Notes under the pieces: model-generated
The model's input: the letters and a program-made list of their open reading frames with translations, nothing else
The model's database searches: none
What the model was told of the DNA's origin: nothing
DNA from: Deltaproteobacteria bacterium UBA2409
Lineage (GTDB): Bacteria > Bdellovibrionota_C > UBA2361 > DDRT01
Assembly: GCA_002343185.1 (NCBI GenBank)
Contig: DDRT01000020.1
Span: 184,120 to 248,119, forward strand
Direction: 5' to 3'
Length of the DNA stretch: 64,000 bases
Made by a program: the position numbers and the translations under genes
Shown: positions 8,958 through 17,244 of the stretch, in pieces
Numbering within the stretch: the first letter of the stretch is position 1
How the letters are laid out: each line of letters opens with the position of its first letter

Positions 8958-9582
8958 GCAATTAATATATCTTTCTTTAGCATTGGCTTTGGTTCCATCA
9001 ATCTTAGGGGTTCTTACAGCATATCTAAAAGTAAGTATTGTTTTAGGAATGCTTCGAAATGCACTTGGGACTCAACAAACTCCAAGTGGACTCTTGATAA
9101 TGGCGATCTCATTTGCATTTACCTGGCTCATAATGAGCCCTGTATTTCTATCTACCTATGATAGATGGGTTGAAAAGCAGAGTGTATTTTCGAAAGGGAT
9201 CACTAAAGAGAATCTTATTGTGCTTAATGAAGTTTTTGTTCCTTGGCAGGAATTTTTAAAGGCTCACTCTGGGGAGAGGGAAAAGCATTTCATAAAAGAT
9301 ACGATAAAAGATTCAGTCTCTGATGAGGATTGGAGGGTAATAATCCCAAGTTTCATATTAACTGAGCTGAAAGAAGCATTTGCTATGGCGCTTATGCTTC
9401 TACTTCCATTTGCTGTGATTGATCTGGTTGTAGCAAATATCCTAGGAGGGATGGGAATGTTTATGGTGAGCCCAACTCTAATATCATTACCTCTAAAGCT
9501 TCTTGTTTTTACAACTTCAGATGCATGGTTATTCCTAAGTAAAGCGCTTGTTGGTTCATATTCAGGGGTCCCAGGTGTTTGA
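8941..9582 (+). CDS. sctR: Type III export gate protein SctR (FliP family)
   Basis: A 213-residue membrane protein of the export gate pore. It has no N-terminal signal peptide, unlike most FliP proteins. LKVSIVLGMLRNALGTQQTP and GMFMVSPTLISLPLKLLVF match the SctR/FliP conserved blocks, and the VSP in the second block is typical of SctR rather than FliP. Four membrane segments are visible: about residues 7-30, 50-75, 145-175 and 180-205. Five SctR subunits, four SctS and one SctT form the gate in known systems. It overlaps the upstream gene by 17 bp and the next by about 8 bp. A flagellar assignment cannot be fully excluded. Confidence 0.85.
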   Translation: MNVSAEQLIYLSLALALVPSILGVLTAYLKVSIVLGMLRNALGTQQTPSGLLIMAISFAFTWLIMSPVFLSTYDRWVEKQSVFSKGITKENLIVLNEVFVPWQEFLKAHSGEREKHFIKDTIKDSVSDEDWRVIIPSFILTELKEAFAMALMLLLPFAVIDLVVANILGGMGMFMVSPTLISLPLKLLVFTTSDAWLFLSKALVGSYSGVPGV

Positions 9583-9838
9583 AGGTGCATTGAGAGAGTC
9601 ACTTTTTGCAGTGCTAATTTTTTCGAGCATTCCTTTAGGCTTTAGTCTTTTTGTAGGTCTAGTCATAGGATTTCTGCAGGCCGCAACTCAGATTCAGGAA
9701 CAGTCGGCTCCGTTTGTTGGAAAGATGTTGATTATGTTTTTAGTTATAGCACTTTTTGGAAGCGCAGGGCTCGATAGGATGATCGAAATGACGCAAAATT
9801 TTATAACTAGTGCTGCAATATTTGGAAGGACGCCATGA
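9575..9838 (+). CDS. sctS: Type III export gate protein SctS (FliQ family)
   Basis: About 87 residues when started at the GTG at 9575, the family's usual length. AGGGGT 7-8 nt upstream serves as ribosome-binding site. A TTG at 9548 would add nine unlikely residues. Two transmembrane hairpin helices flank the highly conserved LQAATQIQEQS turn. The protein wraps around the SctR-SctT gate. It overlaps sctR by 8 bp and sctT by 4 bp. FliQ and SctS are hard to separate by sequence; the neighbours favour SctS. Confidence 0.85.
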   Translation: MFEGALRESLFAVLIFSSIPLGFSLFVGLVIGFLQAATQIQEQSAPFVGKMLIMFLVIALFGSAGLDRMIEMTQNFITSAAIFGRTP

Positions 9839-10542
9839 TAATTGAGCCATACCTCCCAAACTTTGCACGACTGTTCGGAGCTCTTGTTCTCTTGCCACTT
9901 GATTCATTGGGATTTACTAAAAAAATCTCACTCGCTGCACTTCTATCAATTTCCTTAGGACCTAAAGACGATGGCAATCTACTTTTAGAGTTTTTGTTGG
10001 GAGTAGCAGTCGCCTTTCCAGTTGTTATCGTTATTGACTCACTTGTGTCGGCTGCAGAGCTTTATGATACAACCAGAGGACAGACTATAGATGTAGTGTA
10101 TGCACCTAATGGTCAGCATAATGATCACTCTTTACAATTGGTAGTTCGTACTCTTGCAGTTGTGTTGTTTTTTTTAAGTGATGCAAGTCTTGTAATGTAT
10201 AAAAGTGTAATTAGCCTTCCTTCAATAGAAATTTCCTCGGTCGAAGTTTTAGGACGGAGCTTAGGCTTTGCTGTGCAAGAAGCAGTTCAGTTGATTTTAT
10301 TTTTAGTTCTTCCATTTTCGTTTCTATGTGCAACGATTGAGTACTTTATTGGATGGGTATCAAAAATTCTTCCGCAGCTTTCTCTTTATAATGAAGCCTT
10401 TTACGCTAGAATGATTAGTGGGATCTTATTTTTACTAGTTCTGTTCTCTGCCGAGAGATATGAGCTTCTTAGTGATCTTTTAAGAAGTGCTTCAAATGCT
10501 ACCTTAGTGATCCTTAAAACTGTACCAGATGTGGGAATATGA
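9835..10542 (+). CDS. sctT: Type III export gate protein SctT (FliR family)
   Basis: A 235-residue polytopic membrane protein with about six hydrophobic segments. The block LLGVAVAFPVVIVIDSLVSA followed by AELYDTTRGQTID is the SctT/FliR conserved loop; the D-x-x-RG pattern is typical of SctT. It forms a single-copy part of the export gate with SctR and SctS. It is slightly shorter than usual (about 255-260). ATGA-type 4-bp overlaps join it to sctS and to the SctU half gene, which indicates one co-translated gate operon. Confidence 0.85.
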   Translation: MIIEPYLPNFARLFGALVLLPLDSLGFTKKISLAALLSISLGPKDDGNLLLEFLLGVAVAFPVVIVIDSLVSAAELYDTTRGQTIDVVYAPNGQHNDHSLQLVVRTLAVVLFFLSDASLVMYKSVISLPSIEISSVEVLGRSLGFAVQEAVQLILFLVLPFSFLCATIEYFIGWVSKILPQLSLYNEAFYARMISGILFLLVLFSAERYELLSDLLRSASNATLVILKTVPDVGI

Positions 10543-11198
10543 AACAGTTTAAGCCAACCCCCAAGCGACTTCAAAAGGCTAGGGAAGAGGGAAAAGTCCT
10601 TAAATCTCAGCTATTTACAGCATTTGTCGGAGTTCTTGGAATGGGAGTTTCTATTTATATCGCTAATATTTTGTTAGCAATCGAACCACCTGTACAATTA
10701 GAGGGAAGAGAGCTTTTTAGATATTGGTCAATAAAAATGGCTCAATTCACTGGGTTAGCCTTGGTTCCATACACAATTTTAGTGTTAGTAACTGAGAGTC
10801 TACTTGGTGGTTTGACATTTAAGATTCCAAAGAAGAAACGTTCTCCATTTGATTCAATAATTGGAGGTGTTAAGGCTATACCAGGACATCTTCTTAAATT
10901 GATTCCACTTCTTGGTTTTATTCTGGTTTTAGCCCTGTACGGCGAAGGTTCTGAGATCTCATTTTGGATTAAAATAGGTCTCGTAGTTATTGGTGTGGTG
11001 GGCCTAGGAGAGTTATTTGCCTCGCGGCATAAGTTTATCTCTTCTTTGTCTATGTCATTTCAGGAACTTCGAGATGAGATAAAAGAGTCTGAAGGAGATC
11101 CCTACATGAAGGCAATGCGGGGTTCTATTCACCGAATGCTAACATACGATGAAGTGGTATCAAGAATTAGGAAGAGCAAGGTCGTAGTCGTTGGTTAA
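10539..11198 (+). CDS. sctU: SctU/FlhB membrane half, ending at the autocleavage site
   Basis: A 219-residue protein equal to the N-terminal part of the export switch protein SctU/FlhB. It begins with the family pattern KPTPKRLQKAREEGKVLKSQ and has four membrane segments (about residues 22-48, 68-92, 115-135, 140-160). The cytoplasmic linker SFQELRDEIKESEGDPYMK leads to RKSKVVVVG and a stop. In the family the text after VVV is NPTH, where the protein cleaves itself; here there is no NPTH in any of the three frames across the stop, so a simple frameshift is not the cause. The matching C-terminal domain is the separate gene at 14215. It overlaps sctT by 4 bp and is 2 bp from the kinase gene. 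Confidence 0.85.
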   Translation: MKQFKPTPKRLQKAREEGKVLKSQLFTAFVGVLGMGVSIYIANILLAIEPPVQLEGRELFRYWSIKMAQFTGLALVPYTILVLVTESLLGGLTFKIPKKKRSPFDSIIGGVKAIPGHLLKLIPLLGFILVLALYGEGSEISFWIKIGLVVIGVVGLGELFASRHKFISSLSMSFQELRDEIKESEGDPYMKAMRGSIHRMLTYDEVVSRIRKSKVVVVG

Positions 11199-11200
11199 CG

Positions 11201-14200
11201 ATGGATTCCTTAAGTTTAGAGTTTATATGGCGCGTTGCTCGCGCAAAGGACATTACATCCGTCGTTGATGCATTCATTGATTTTACCAAAAGATTACTAG
11301 ATGCTGAATTTGTCGAGGCAAAACTGATTGATGGTCAATCCTTCAAGCGAGGAGGAGAGAAAAGTTTATTCGATATATCAGAGATCGAAGTTGATTCTTT
11401 AAAATCTCCAAGCTTAAAGATCGAAAATGTGGTTTTGCATCTTCCACTTTTTGAAAGCGATACAGAACGAACACTTCTTGTTCCAAAAGTCTCATCAGCT
11501 ATAAGAGAGATTGGAGTTAGATCGTTTGCCGCTGTTGGAACTTCTCTCCCAGGTGAGAACGTCTTCTTTGTCTGCTATCAATATCATGACTCTTATCATC
11601 AGTTTACAAAACAAGAGCGAGATACTCTTCAATGGTCACTAAGAGTAATACAGCGTTGGTTTCAATCCCCGATAATAAAAACGGATGAACCAACGGAGAA
11701 AACTTCCTTAGACTCAGAGTACTCTCATATACTCCGATATGGTGAACTTGTGATGGTTAGGACAGATGGAGCTCTTAACGCAGTTCACGTTGTGGGTGAA
11801 ACAGAAAGAATATTTGGTGTTCGTCAGAACGAATTCATCCACGATCCAACTATCTGGCAAAAACTCGTTTTTAAAGAAGATCTAGCTTCTTTGGTAGCAA
11901 AGCTTCAGAGGGGAAGAAGCCAAAAAAGTGTAGTTGATACGATGGTTCGTATTAGACATGCAATTGATCAGACTGAGAGATGGATCTCAGTAAGAGCTGT
12001 TCCAAGATTTGATTCATCAGATGATTTTATTGGTTGGGAAGGGATTGGGTTCGATGTAACCGAGAAAAAACGTGCGGAAGAAAAGCTAGAGCGAAGCAGA
12101 TCAAGACTTGCAGCCCTTTATCATGTTACAAAGGGAGTTGTTCCATCTCAGACGCCGAGACAGATTCTAACTAAAACTATTCATTCCCTGAGTGATGCTT
12201 TACTTACTGATGGTATAATTGCTCTCCTAATAAATCCTGCCTCGGGAAATCTTGAGGTAATAGCCTCAAAGGGTGTAGAGGAAAAGCAACTTATTGCATT
12301 TGATAAGGCTTTTGGAAGCCATGAATTCTTAGAGGAATTAAAGAAGAACCCATCCTTAAGTGTTAAAGGTGGAGATCTTAATTATCTAAAACTAAGTCAG
12401 CTACCAAAAAGCCTACCAAGAATATTTGCCAATCTGATCTTTGAACAGGATAGAGAGTACGGAGCAATAGTGGTTGTTCAAGAACGAGCTCTCAGAATAG
12501 AAGATAGAGATCTCATTCAAGCCGCATGTCGGTATGTTGCCTTAACGATAAGACAATCAGAGTATTTAGTTCGAGAAAGAGAAGATGCGAAAAGGGTTTC
12601 AGTGCTTTATCGACTAAGTAGTGAACTCTCTCGTGTTCACTCTGAGGTTGAAGTAGTAGAGAGTGCATTTAAGTTAATCTCGGAAGAGATTCCTGCAAAA
12701 CGCCTCTGGCTTGGTGTTTTAAATGATCAAAAAACCCATATCATAGGAATTGCTGGTAGTGGACCAGGTATGAAGCTTGCAGTATCAAGATCTCAAGTTG
12801 AATTGTCTTTAAGACATGACTATCTGGATGAGGCGATAAAAGAGAAATCACCTAGAGTAGTTCCAGCCGGGACACCTATGGAATGCTCTGGTTTTAATAA
12901 GATTTTAAAGCGGCTTAGAGTAGGAACACTTGTAATTGTCCCATTACTATCTTTTGGCCAGGTTGTGGGAGTTTTAGTTCTTGAGCCTGAGGATGATTCT
13001 CATCAGGTGATCCATAGAAAGTTACCTCTTTTAGTTCAGATGTCCGGTGAAATAGGCACTATACTTGTTTCAAGAAAACTCGAAGCTAGAATTACTGAGT
13101 CAGACAAAATGAGAATGGCAGGTGTGCTTGCGGCAGGAGTAGCACACAATTTCAATAATTTACTTCAAGCTATTATGGGGCAGGCTTCTTTGATTGAGAT
13201 GCAAAGTAATCTAGCGTCACCAGTAACTCGTTCCGCAAAGATGATCATGGAGGCTGCTTCAAGGGGGGCTTCTATGGTTACACAACTACTCACGTTTTCT
13301 TCAACGGATACTGCATCTTTTGAATCAGTTGATCTTACGCAGATGCTTCATGAATCGAGAGAATTTTATAAGTCAATTTTAGGTAAAAAAACGAGCCTCT
13401 CAGTTAACCTGGAAGCCGACGTTCCAACAATCAGAGGTAATTCTCCTCAGCTGCAGCAGGCATTAGCAAATATCCTAGTAAATGCAAAAGAAGCGCTAAT
13501 TTCCCGTGAGAATCCGAAAGTCCAGATCTCATCAAGAAGGGTCAGACTAAACTCAGGTGAAGTAAGCCCATTGCTAGCACCTGGTCAATATCTTCAAGTC
13601 TCGATCGAGGATAATGGTCGAGGGATGTCACCAGAAGAAGAGGAAAGGTGCTTTGAGCCATTTTATACAACAAAAACTCCTTCATCAGGAGGAGTTCATG
13701 GTGTGGGTCTTGGGCTATCTTCAGCCTATTCTATAATCCGTGCTCATCAGGGGTTTATCCAGGTAAAAAGCACTGAAGGAATAGGAACGACATTTAATAT
13801 ATTTTTACCGGTTACTGAGGAGCGTGCTGTTGAACCTGCTAAGCAGATGGCTGATATAGGAATCGTATCCCAGGATGAAACGTTTGTTTATTCTGTTAAA
13901 ACATTCTGTTCTTCCATGGGATTATCTAGCAGTGATGAGGATTCTGATACACTTGAATCCAGTGATGCTAAGGCCTTAATTATTGATGGAGATTCGGCAG
14001 AGGAGATTACAAGACAAATTATTCGAGGTGAAATCAAGGTTAAGGGTGCCGTATTAGTTGCCACTGAAGACTTAGATAGATGGGAGCCTTCGGATAAAGT
14101 TAGATTTTTTAAGAAGCCCTTTGGGGCTTGGTCTGTATATACGGCTCTCTCTGATATAGTCCCTAATGGTGGAAAACCTTTAAGATCTTCAATCGAAGTA

Positions 14201-14218
14201 ACGCAGGAGTCTAAATGA
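11201..14218 (+). CDS. Multi-sensor histidine kinase with GAF and PAS domains
   Basis: A 1005-residue, apparently soluble sensor kinase. In order: an N-terminal GAF-like region (about 1-160), a PAS domain (about 175-290, ending DVTEKKRAEEKLERS), two further GAF-like regions (about 300-450 and 465-620), a phosphoacceptor helix with His649 in GVAHNFNNLLQAI, an ATPase domain with N box NILVNAKEAL, G1 IEDNGRGMSP and G2 GVGLGLSS, and a C-terminal receiver-like domain (about 880-990) in which the usual phospho-aspartate context is not obvious. It lies between the two halves of SctU, 2 bp after one and overlapping the other by 4 bp. It probably regulates the export system or senses its state. The cognate regulator is not visible. 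Confidence 0.85.
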   Translation: MDSLSLEFIWRVARAKDITSVVDAFIDFTKRLLDAEFVEAKLIDGQSFKRGGEKSLFDISEIEVDSLKSPSLKIENVVLHLPLFESDTERTLLVPKVSSAIREIGVRSFAAVGTSLPGENVFFVCYQYHDSYHQFTKQERDTLQWSLRVIQRWFQSPIIKTDEPTEKTSLDSEYSHILRYGELVMVRTDGALNAVHVVGETERIFGVRQNEFIHDPTIWQKLVFKEDLASLVAKLQRGRSQKSVVDTMVRIRHAIDQTERWISVRAVPRFDSSDDFIGWEGIGFDVTEKKRAEEKLERSRSRLAALYHVTKGVVPSQTPRQILTKTIHSLSDALLTDGIIALLINPASGNLEVIASKGVEEKQLIAFDKAFGSHEFLEELKKNPSLSVKGGDLNYLKLSQLPKSLPRIFANLIFEQDREYGAIVVVQERALRIEDRDLIQAACRYVALTIRQSEYLVREREDAKRVSVLYRLSSELSRVHSEVEVVESAFKLISEEIPAKRLWLGVLNDQKTHIIGIAGSGPGMKLAVSRSQVELSLRHDYLDEAIKEKSPRVVPAGTPMECSGFNKILKRLRVGTLVIVPLLSFGQVVGVLVLEPEDDSHQVIHRKLPLLVQMSGEIGTILVSRKLEARITESDKMRMAGVLAAGVAHNFNNLLQAIMGQASLIEMQSNLASPVTRSAKMIMEAASRGASMVTQLLTFSSTDTASFESVDLTQMLHESREFYKSILGKKTSLSVNLEADVPTIRGNSPQLQQALANILVNAKEALISRENPKVQISSRRVRLNSGEVSPLLAPGQYLQVSIEDNGRGMSPEEEERCFEPFYTTKTPSSGGVHGVGLGLSSAYSIIRAHQGFIQVKSTEGIGTTFNIFLPVTEERAVEPAKQMADIGIVSQDETFVYSVKTFCSSMGLSSSDEDSDTLESSDAKALIIDGDSAEEITRQIIRGEIKVKGAVLVATEDLDRWEPSDKVRFFKKPFGAWSVYTALSDIVPNGGKPLRSSIEVTQESK

Positions 14219-14478
14219 AATCTAAGTACACATTTGCAGCAGCTTTAAGTTATGAGAATGGGTCTACAGAGGCTCCTCAAGTTACAGCCTCTGGGGAGCT
14301 TTTATCGCCTGAGCAGATAGTAAAGATTGCAGAACAATATGGAATCCCAGTTATAAGAAGAGAGGAGCTAGCTAGAGTATTAAGTGGACTTCCACTTGAT
14401 GAACCAATACCAGCAGAACTTTATGAGGTTGTTGCATCTATACTAATCGAGTTAAAAGCATTTAGCGCTAAAAGTTAA
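14215..14478 (+). CDS. SctU/FlhB C-terminal domain as a separate protein (FhlB-like)
   Basis: An 87-residue cytoplasmic protein equal to the C-terminal domain of FlhB/SctU. The strand FAAALSYE corresponds to YAVALKYD just after NPTH in family members. VKIAEQYGIPVIRREELARV and PIPAELYEVVASIL match the rest of the domain, including the conserved Ile-Pro, Leu-Ala and ELY positions. The N-P-T-H residues are absent; the protein begins MKSKYT. Stand-alone homologues are known (FhlB/YlqH type; FlhX of Helicobacter). It could pair with the truncated membrane half at 10539 to rebuild the switch without autocleavage. It overlaps the kinase gene by 4 bp. Confidence 0.85.
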   Translation: MKSKYTFAAALSYENGSTEAPQVTASGELLSPEQIVKIAEQYGIPVIRREELARVLSGLPLDEPIPAELYEVVASILIELKAFSAKS

Positions 14479-14480
14479 CC

Positions 14481-14510
14481 TTGCGAGAATAGTATAGCTT
14501 AAACGAGAAT
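14481..14510 (+). promoter_or_regulatory. Candidate promoter of the FHA gene
   Basis: TTGCGA, an 18-nt spacer, then GAGAAT, ending 7 nt before the ATG at 14518. There is no clear ribosome-binding site. The 39-bp gap here is the only gap of note inside the export-gate operon. Confidence 0.3.
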
Positions 14511-14517
14511 ACAGATT

Positions 14518-15441
14518 ATGGCTAAACGGCTAGGACTAGAGCTGGTTAAAGATGGGGGAAGTAAGCCCCTTTGTGAACTAAGCCTCGGAAAGGTCACCCT
14601 TGGAAGAGAGCCTGAAGGTTCAGGTGGAATCACCATTCCTAGTGCAGCAGTATCTAGAAATCATGCAGAGATTAGACCAATTAGACTTCACTGGTTTTTT
14701 GTAGACCTAGGAAGTACCAATGGGTCTTGGGTAAATGGTAAGCCAGTCCCTTCAGGTTATAGAGTTCTACTCAGACCTAACGATGCTATTCAATTAGCAG
14801 ATATGACTTTACGTGTTGCTGATAGGGGCGGAGATTTTCCTGAACAGTCGGCATTAGTATTTCAGTCTGGGGAATGTATTGATGAAGTTACTATACCTGA
14901 AACTGGCACGGCTCTGTCAGTTGGTGGTGCAGAGGCTACGGTTACACTTGATGGGATTTCCCATAGAGTTGTAGCTCTTGAAAGAAGAAATGGAGAGATT
15001 CTTGCTCAAGTAGGGTCTTCAGATATTCCAGTGCTAAAAAATGGAGCTGTTGTTAAGGGCTCAGTTCCACTAGCTGATCGTGATGAATTAGTTGTTCAGG
15101 GCTTTAGTATATTATTGAATCTTGCAACGAATTCAGAAGGTAGCGATACAACTTTAAGATCTTGGGATTCAGGAAGCAGCTCTGCAGATACAAGCGCTAG
15201 ATCAACTAGCTCACAAGTTTTTGGTGTTTCAGTAGAAAAGCCAGTAAATGCTAATCCTTCAGGAACTATGGCTCTTAAACAAAGCGAAATTGAGAGCATG
15301 GTTAGAAGAAGTGCTGATGCGATGATTAGAAGGGGTTCTGGTAAGCCTGCACTAAGTAGTCGTGAGCAGATTTTAATAATGTTTATAATTTTTACTCTTT
15401 TTCTGACCGTGCTGCTTCTATTTTGGGTTCTGCTCGGATGA
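14518..15441 (+). CDS. Tail-anchored FHA-domain protein
   Basis: A 307-residue protein with a classical FHA phosphothreonine-binding domain at residues about 10-100. Visible are LGREPEGSGG, the SRNHAEI motif and GSTNGSWVNGKPV. A second FHA-like or beta-rich region follows (about 110-205), then a Ser-rich linker, and a single hydrophobic segment at the extreme C-terminus (about 285-307). The topology, cytoplasmic FHA then one membrane helix, matches the first half of the type III ring protein SctD/YscD, but no periplasmic ring-building domain follows. It may be a reduced SctD, or an adaptor that reads phosphorylation by a Thr kinase not present in this window. It ends overlapping the next small gene by 4 bp. 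Confidence 0.75.
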   Translation: MAKRLGLELVKDGGSKPLCELSLGKVTLGREPEGSGGITIPSAAVSRNHAEIRPIRLHWFFVDLGSTNGSWVNGKPVPSGYRVLLRPNDAIQLADMTLRVADRGGDFPEQSALVFQSGECIDEVTIPETGTALSVGGAEATVTLDGISHRVVALERRNGEILAQVGSSDIPVLKNGAVVKGSVPLADRDELVVQGFSILLNLATNSEGSDTTLRSWDSGSSSADTSARSTSSQVFGVSVEKPVNANPSGTMALKQSEIESMVRRSADAMIRRGSGKPALSSREQILIMFIIFTLFLTVLLLFWVLLG

Positions 15442-15689
15442 TTAGAATTTTCTTATTAATTTGTTTTAGTTCTGTTGCACTCTCTCAACGAATCATTCCC
15501 TATACAATCTTGGAGAAGAAAGAGAACTTAGAAGGCGTATTGGTTGTAACTTTCACATGCTTAGATGGAAGCGTTTTGTCGATCCAGTGTATTGAAGGTG
15601 AGACAATGTGTGGGCTTGATAAAGCACCACTTGATAATGCTTTAAGACGTCGTTGTAACGAAATCGCTCCGCCAACACCGAAAAAGTAG
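15438..15689 (+). CDS. Small secreted protein of unknown function
   Basis: An 83-residue protein when started at the ATG at 15438, which overlaps the FHA stop as ATGA. The start gives a good signal peptide (MIRIFLLICFSSVALS). The mature part has four cysteines (FTCLDG, IQCIEG, TMCGLD, RRCNE), suggesting two disulfides, and a Pro-Lys-rich tail. I do not recognise it. Being last in the export-gate operon, it could be an accessory periplasmic part, but nothing in it shows this. Confidence 0.6.
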   Translation: MIRIFLLICFSSVALSQRIIPYTILEKKENLEGVLVVTFTCLDGSVLSIQCIEGETMCGLDKAPLDNALRRRCNEIAPPTPKK

Positions 15690-15740
15690 GGGCTTGTTAT
15701 TCCCATAAGTACCTGTTTGGTTAAGTTGCGGAAGCACCCT

Positions 15741-15860
15741 TCGATGACCTCGAAATGAGTCATTCAGATTCTAAGCATATATAATTGAACCACAGAGAAC
15801 ACAAAGACCACAGAGAAGGAATCTTTCCCCTTTGTGTTCTTCGTGTTCTTTGTGGTTAAT
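15741..15860. repeat. Dispersed repeat, inverted copy of the 41.5-kb repeats
   Basis: The sequence around TTCAGATTCTAAGCATATA and AACCACAGAGAACACAAAGA is the reverse complement of the two tandem units at 41517-41780. Its right half is itself a long imperfect hairpin, AACCACA...TGTGGTT. No coding potential is seen between 15690 and 15909. Confidence 0.7.
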
Positions 15861-15909
15861 AAAAAAATGCTGAAGTTAAATGGAACTGGTTGATGGCGAG
15901 GTATTAAAC

Positions 15910-17169
15910 CTAAATCACCAAATTTGGCAGTTGTACAATATATTCAACTGATTCTTCGGAACTTTCACGATATTTAAAAGTCCCACCCCATTTTGATAAA
16001 ATATTTCTAACTTCCTGCATACCGTAAGGAAGTTTTTTGAGCGAGCCATCTCTTGTAAATAAAAGTTCTCTTGCTTGTCGTATGCGGTGTAGAACTAGAT
16101 CATATGGAACTCCTACTTCCGGTCTGATGGACTGAGCCTTAAAAGTTACGACAGAAAAGGAATCACTTCTTTCAAGAGTTACTTTAACTTCCCCGCCTGG
16201 CCCACCGAAATCAGTTGCTGCAAATAACAATAGACCGGTCAGTCTAAAGGCCTCAGGGAATGGGATTGAGATCTGTCCAGGTGGTAAAACCCCAAGCTTT
16301 ACACTTATCATTGGGCTAAGAACTAAGTCTAAGACCTCACAGCTTAGTGATATTACCTTTGCAAGCTCACAATTTTGAGCTGAGTCATTCAAAGTTCTAT
16401 CAAGAAGTTCAAGCGGATTAGTTGGTCCTCCAAGAGAGTTTGACTTCAAAAGTTTTAAGCAGGCCGCAGCAGTTGTTAAAAACAGTGAGTGAGTTCTTTC
16501 TCCTTGCGCTAACCCTTCACTAATACGTTGAAGATGGCGCTTGTCAATCAATGATGCAACATAGCCAACCCTGGAGCCAGAATTTCCACGAACCTCTCTC
16601 ACCCGGATAGATCCACTAAAACTTCTAAAATCTATCTCTTGAATTTCCCCAAGGTGCTGAGTTGATGTAGCTATTTTTGATTCAAAAAGCTCTAGATTCG
16701 CCTTGTCCTGTAAAATTGTTGCCCCTAAGCTTCTTTGGGCAGAGTCATTACAAAAGAGAACTTTTCCATCTTCGTTTAGAATAACAATTCCCTCGTCTAC
16801 TGATTGCATAACAGAGAGAAGCATTTTCTCCTTTGAGTTTGAGGCAGCAGCAGCTTTTTCAATTAATTGAGAGATGAGATCTGGGCTAGTAGATTTATCA
16901 ATTACCCAGTGAGCCCCTGAACGAAGGAAAAGAGGAGCTAAAGAAGAGTCTCGTGCCACTCCAATTATTACACCGCCTCGCTCTGAATCGCGAAGATCCC
17001 CGATTATTGAAAATGGATTTAGTCCAGTAGCAAGTACTGATGGAACTATAGTTGCATCCTGGTCTTTCTCAGAGAACTCTAGGGTTTCTTCAAGCTCAAA
17101 TCTGTCTTTTGATAATTCTGGCCTACTTGGTGCCAAAGGGTTGTCTTTTAGAAATTGGACTCGAAGCAT
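15910..17169 (-). CDS. PAS-domain regulator with degenerate receiver and kinase-like domains
   Basis: About 419 residues. Residues about 1-110 look like a receiver-type fold without its usual acidic pocket (ILSVLATG-like strands, then DKSTSPDLISQLIEKA). Residues about 115-215 are a PAS domain (SVMQSVDEGIVILNEDGKVL, CNDSAQRSLG). The C-terminal 200 residues resemble a dimerisation plus ATPase-like region, but I see neither a phospho-histidine box nor the N and G boxes of a kinase. I chose the ATG at 17169 over the GTG three bases upstream because TAGTAT ends 8 nt before it. It is probably a signalling or scaffold protein that no longer phosphorylates. It is convergent with the export-gate operon. 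Confidence 0.6.
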   Translation of the reverse strand: MLRVQFLKDNPLAPSRPELSKDRFELEETLEFSEKDQDATIVPSVLATGLNPFSIIGDLRDSERGGVIIGVARDSSLAPLFLRSGAHWVIDKSTSPDLISQLIEKAAAASNSKEKMLLSVMQSVDEGIVILNEDGKVLFCNDSAQRSLGATILQDKANLELFESKIATSTQHLGEIQEIDFRSFSGSIRVREVRGNSGSRVGYVASLIDKRHLQRISEGLAQGERTHSLFLTTAAACLKLLKSNSLGGPTNPLELLDRTLNDSAQNCELAKVISLSCEVLDLVLSPMISVKLGVLPPGQISIPFPEAFRLTGLLLFAATDFGGPGGEVKVTLERSDSFSVVTFKAQSIRPEVGVPYDLVLHRIRQARELLFTRDGSLKKLPYGMQEVRNILSKWGGTFKYRESSEESVEYIVQLPNLVI

Positions 17170-17244
17170 CACCCTCTATACTACAACGAGGGTATACTTT
17201 GATGATACGTGAATTTTTGCGATCCGTGTGTAGGGCACAATTTT

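Noticed and set aside
11180..11230. Frameshift in sctU hiding an NPTH motif
   Set aside because: I translated all three frames across the stop: none gives NPTH or a continuation resembling the FlhB C-domain, and the C-domain is found intact downstream.
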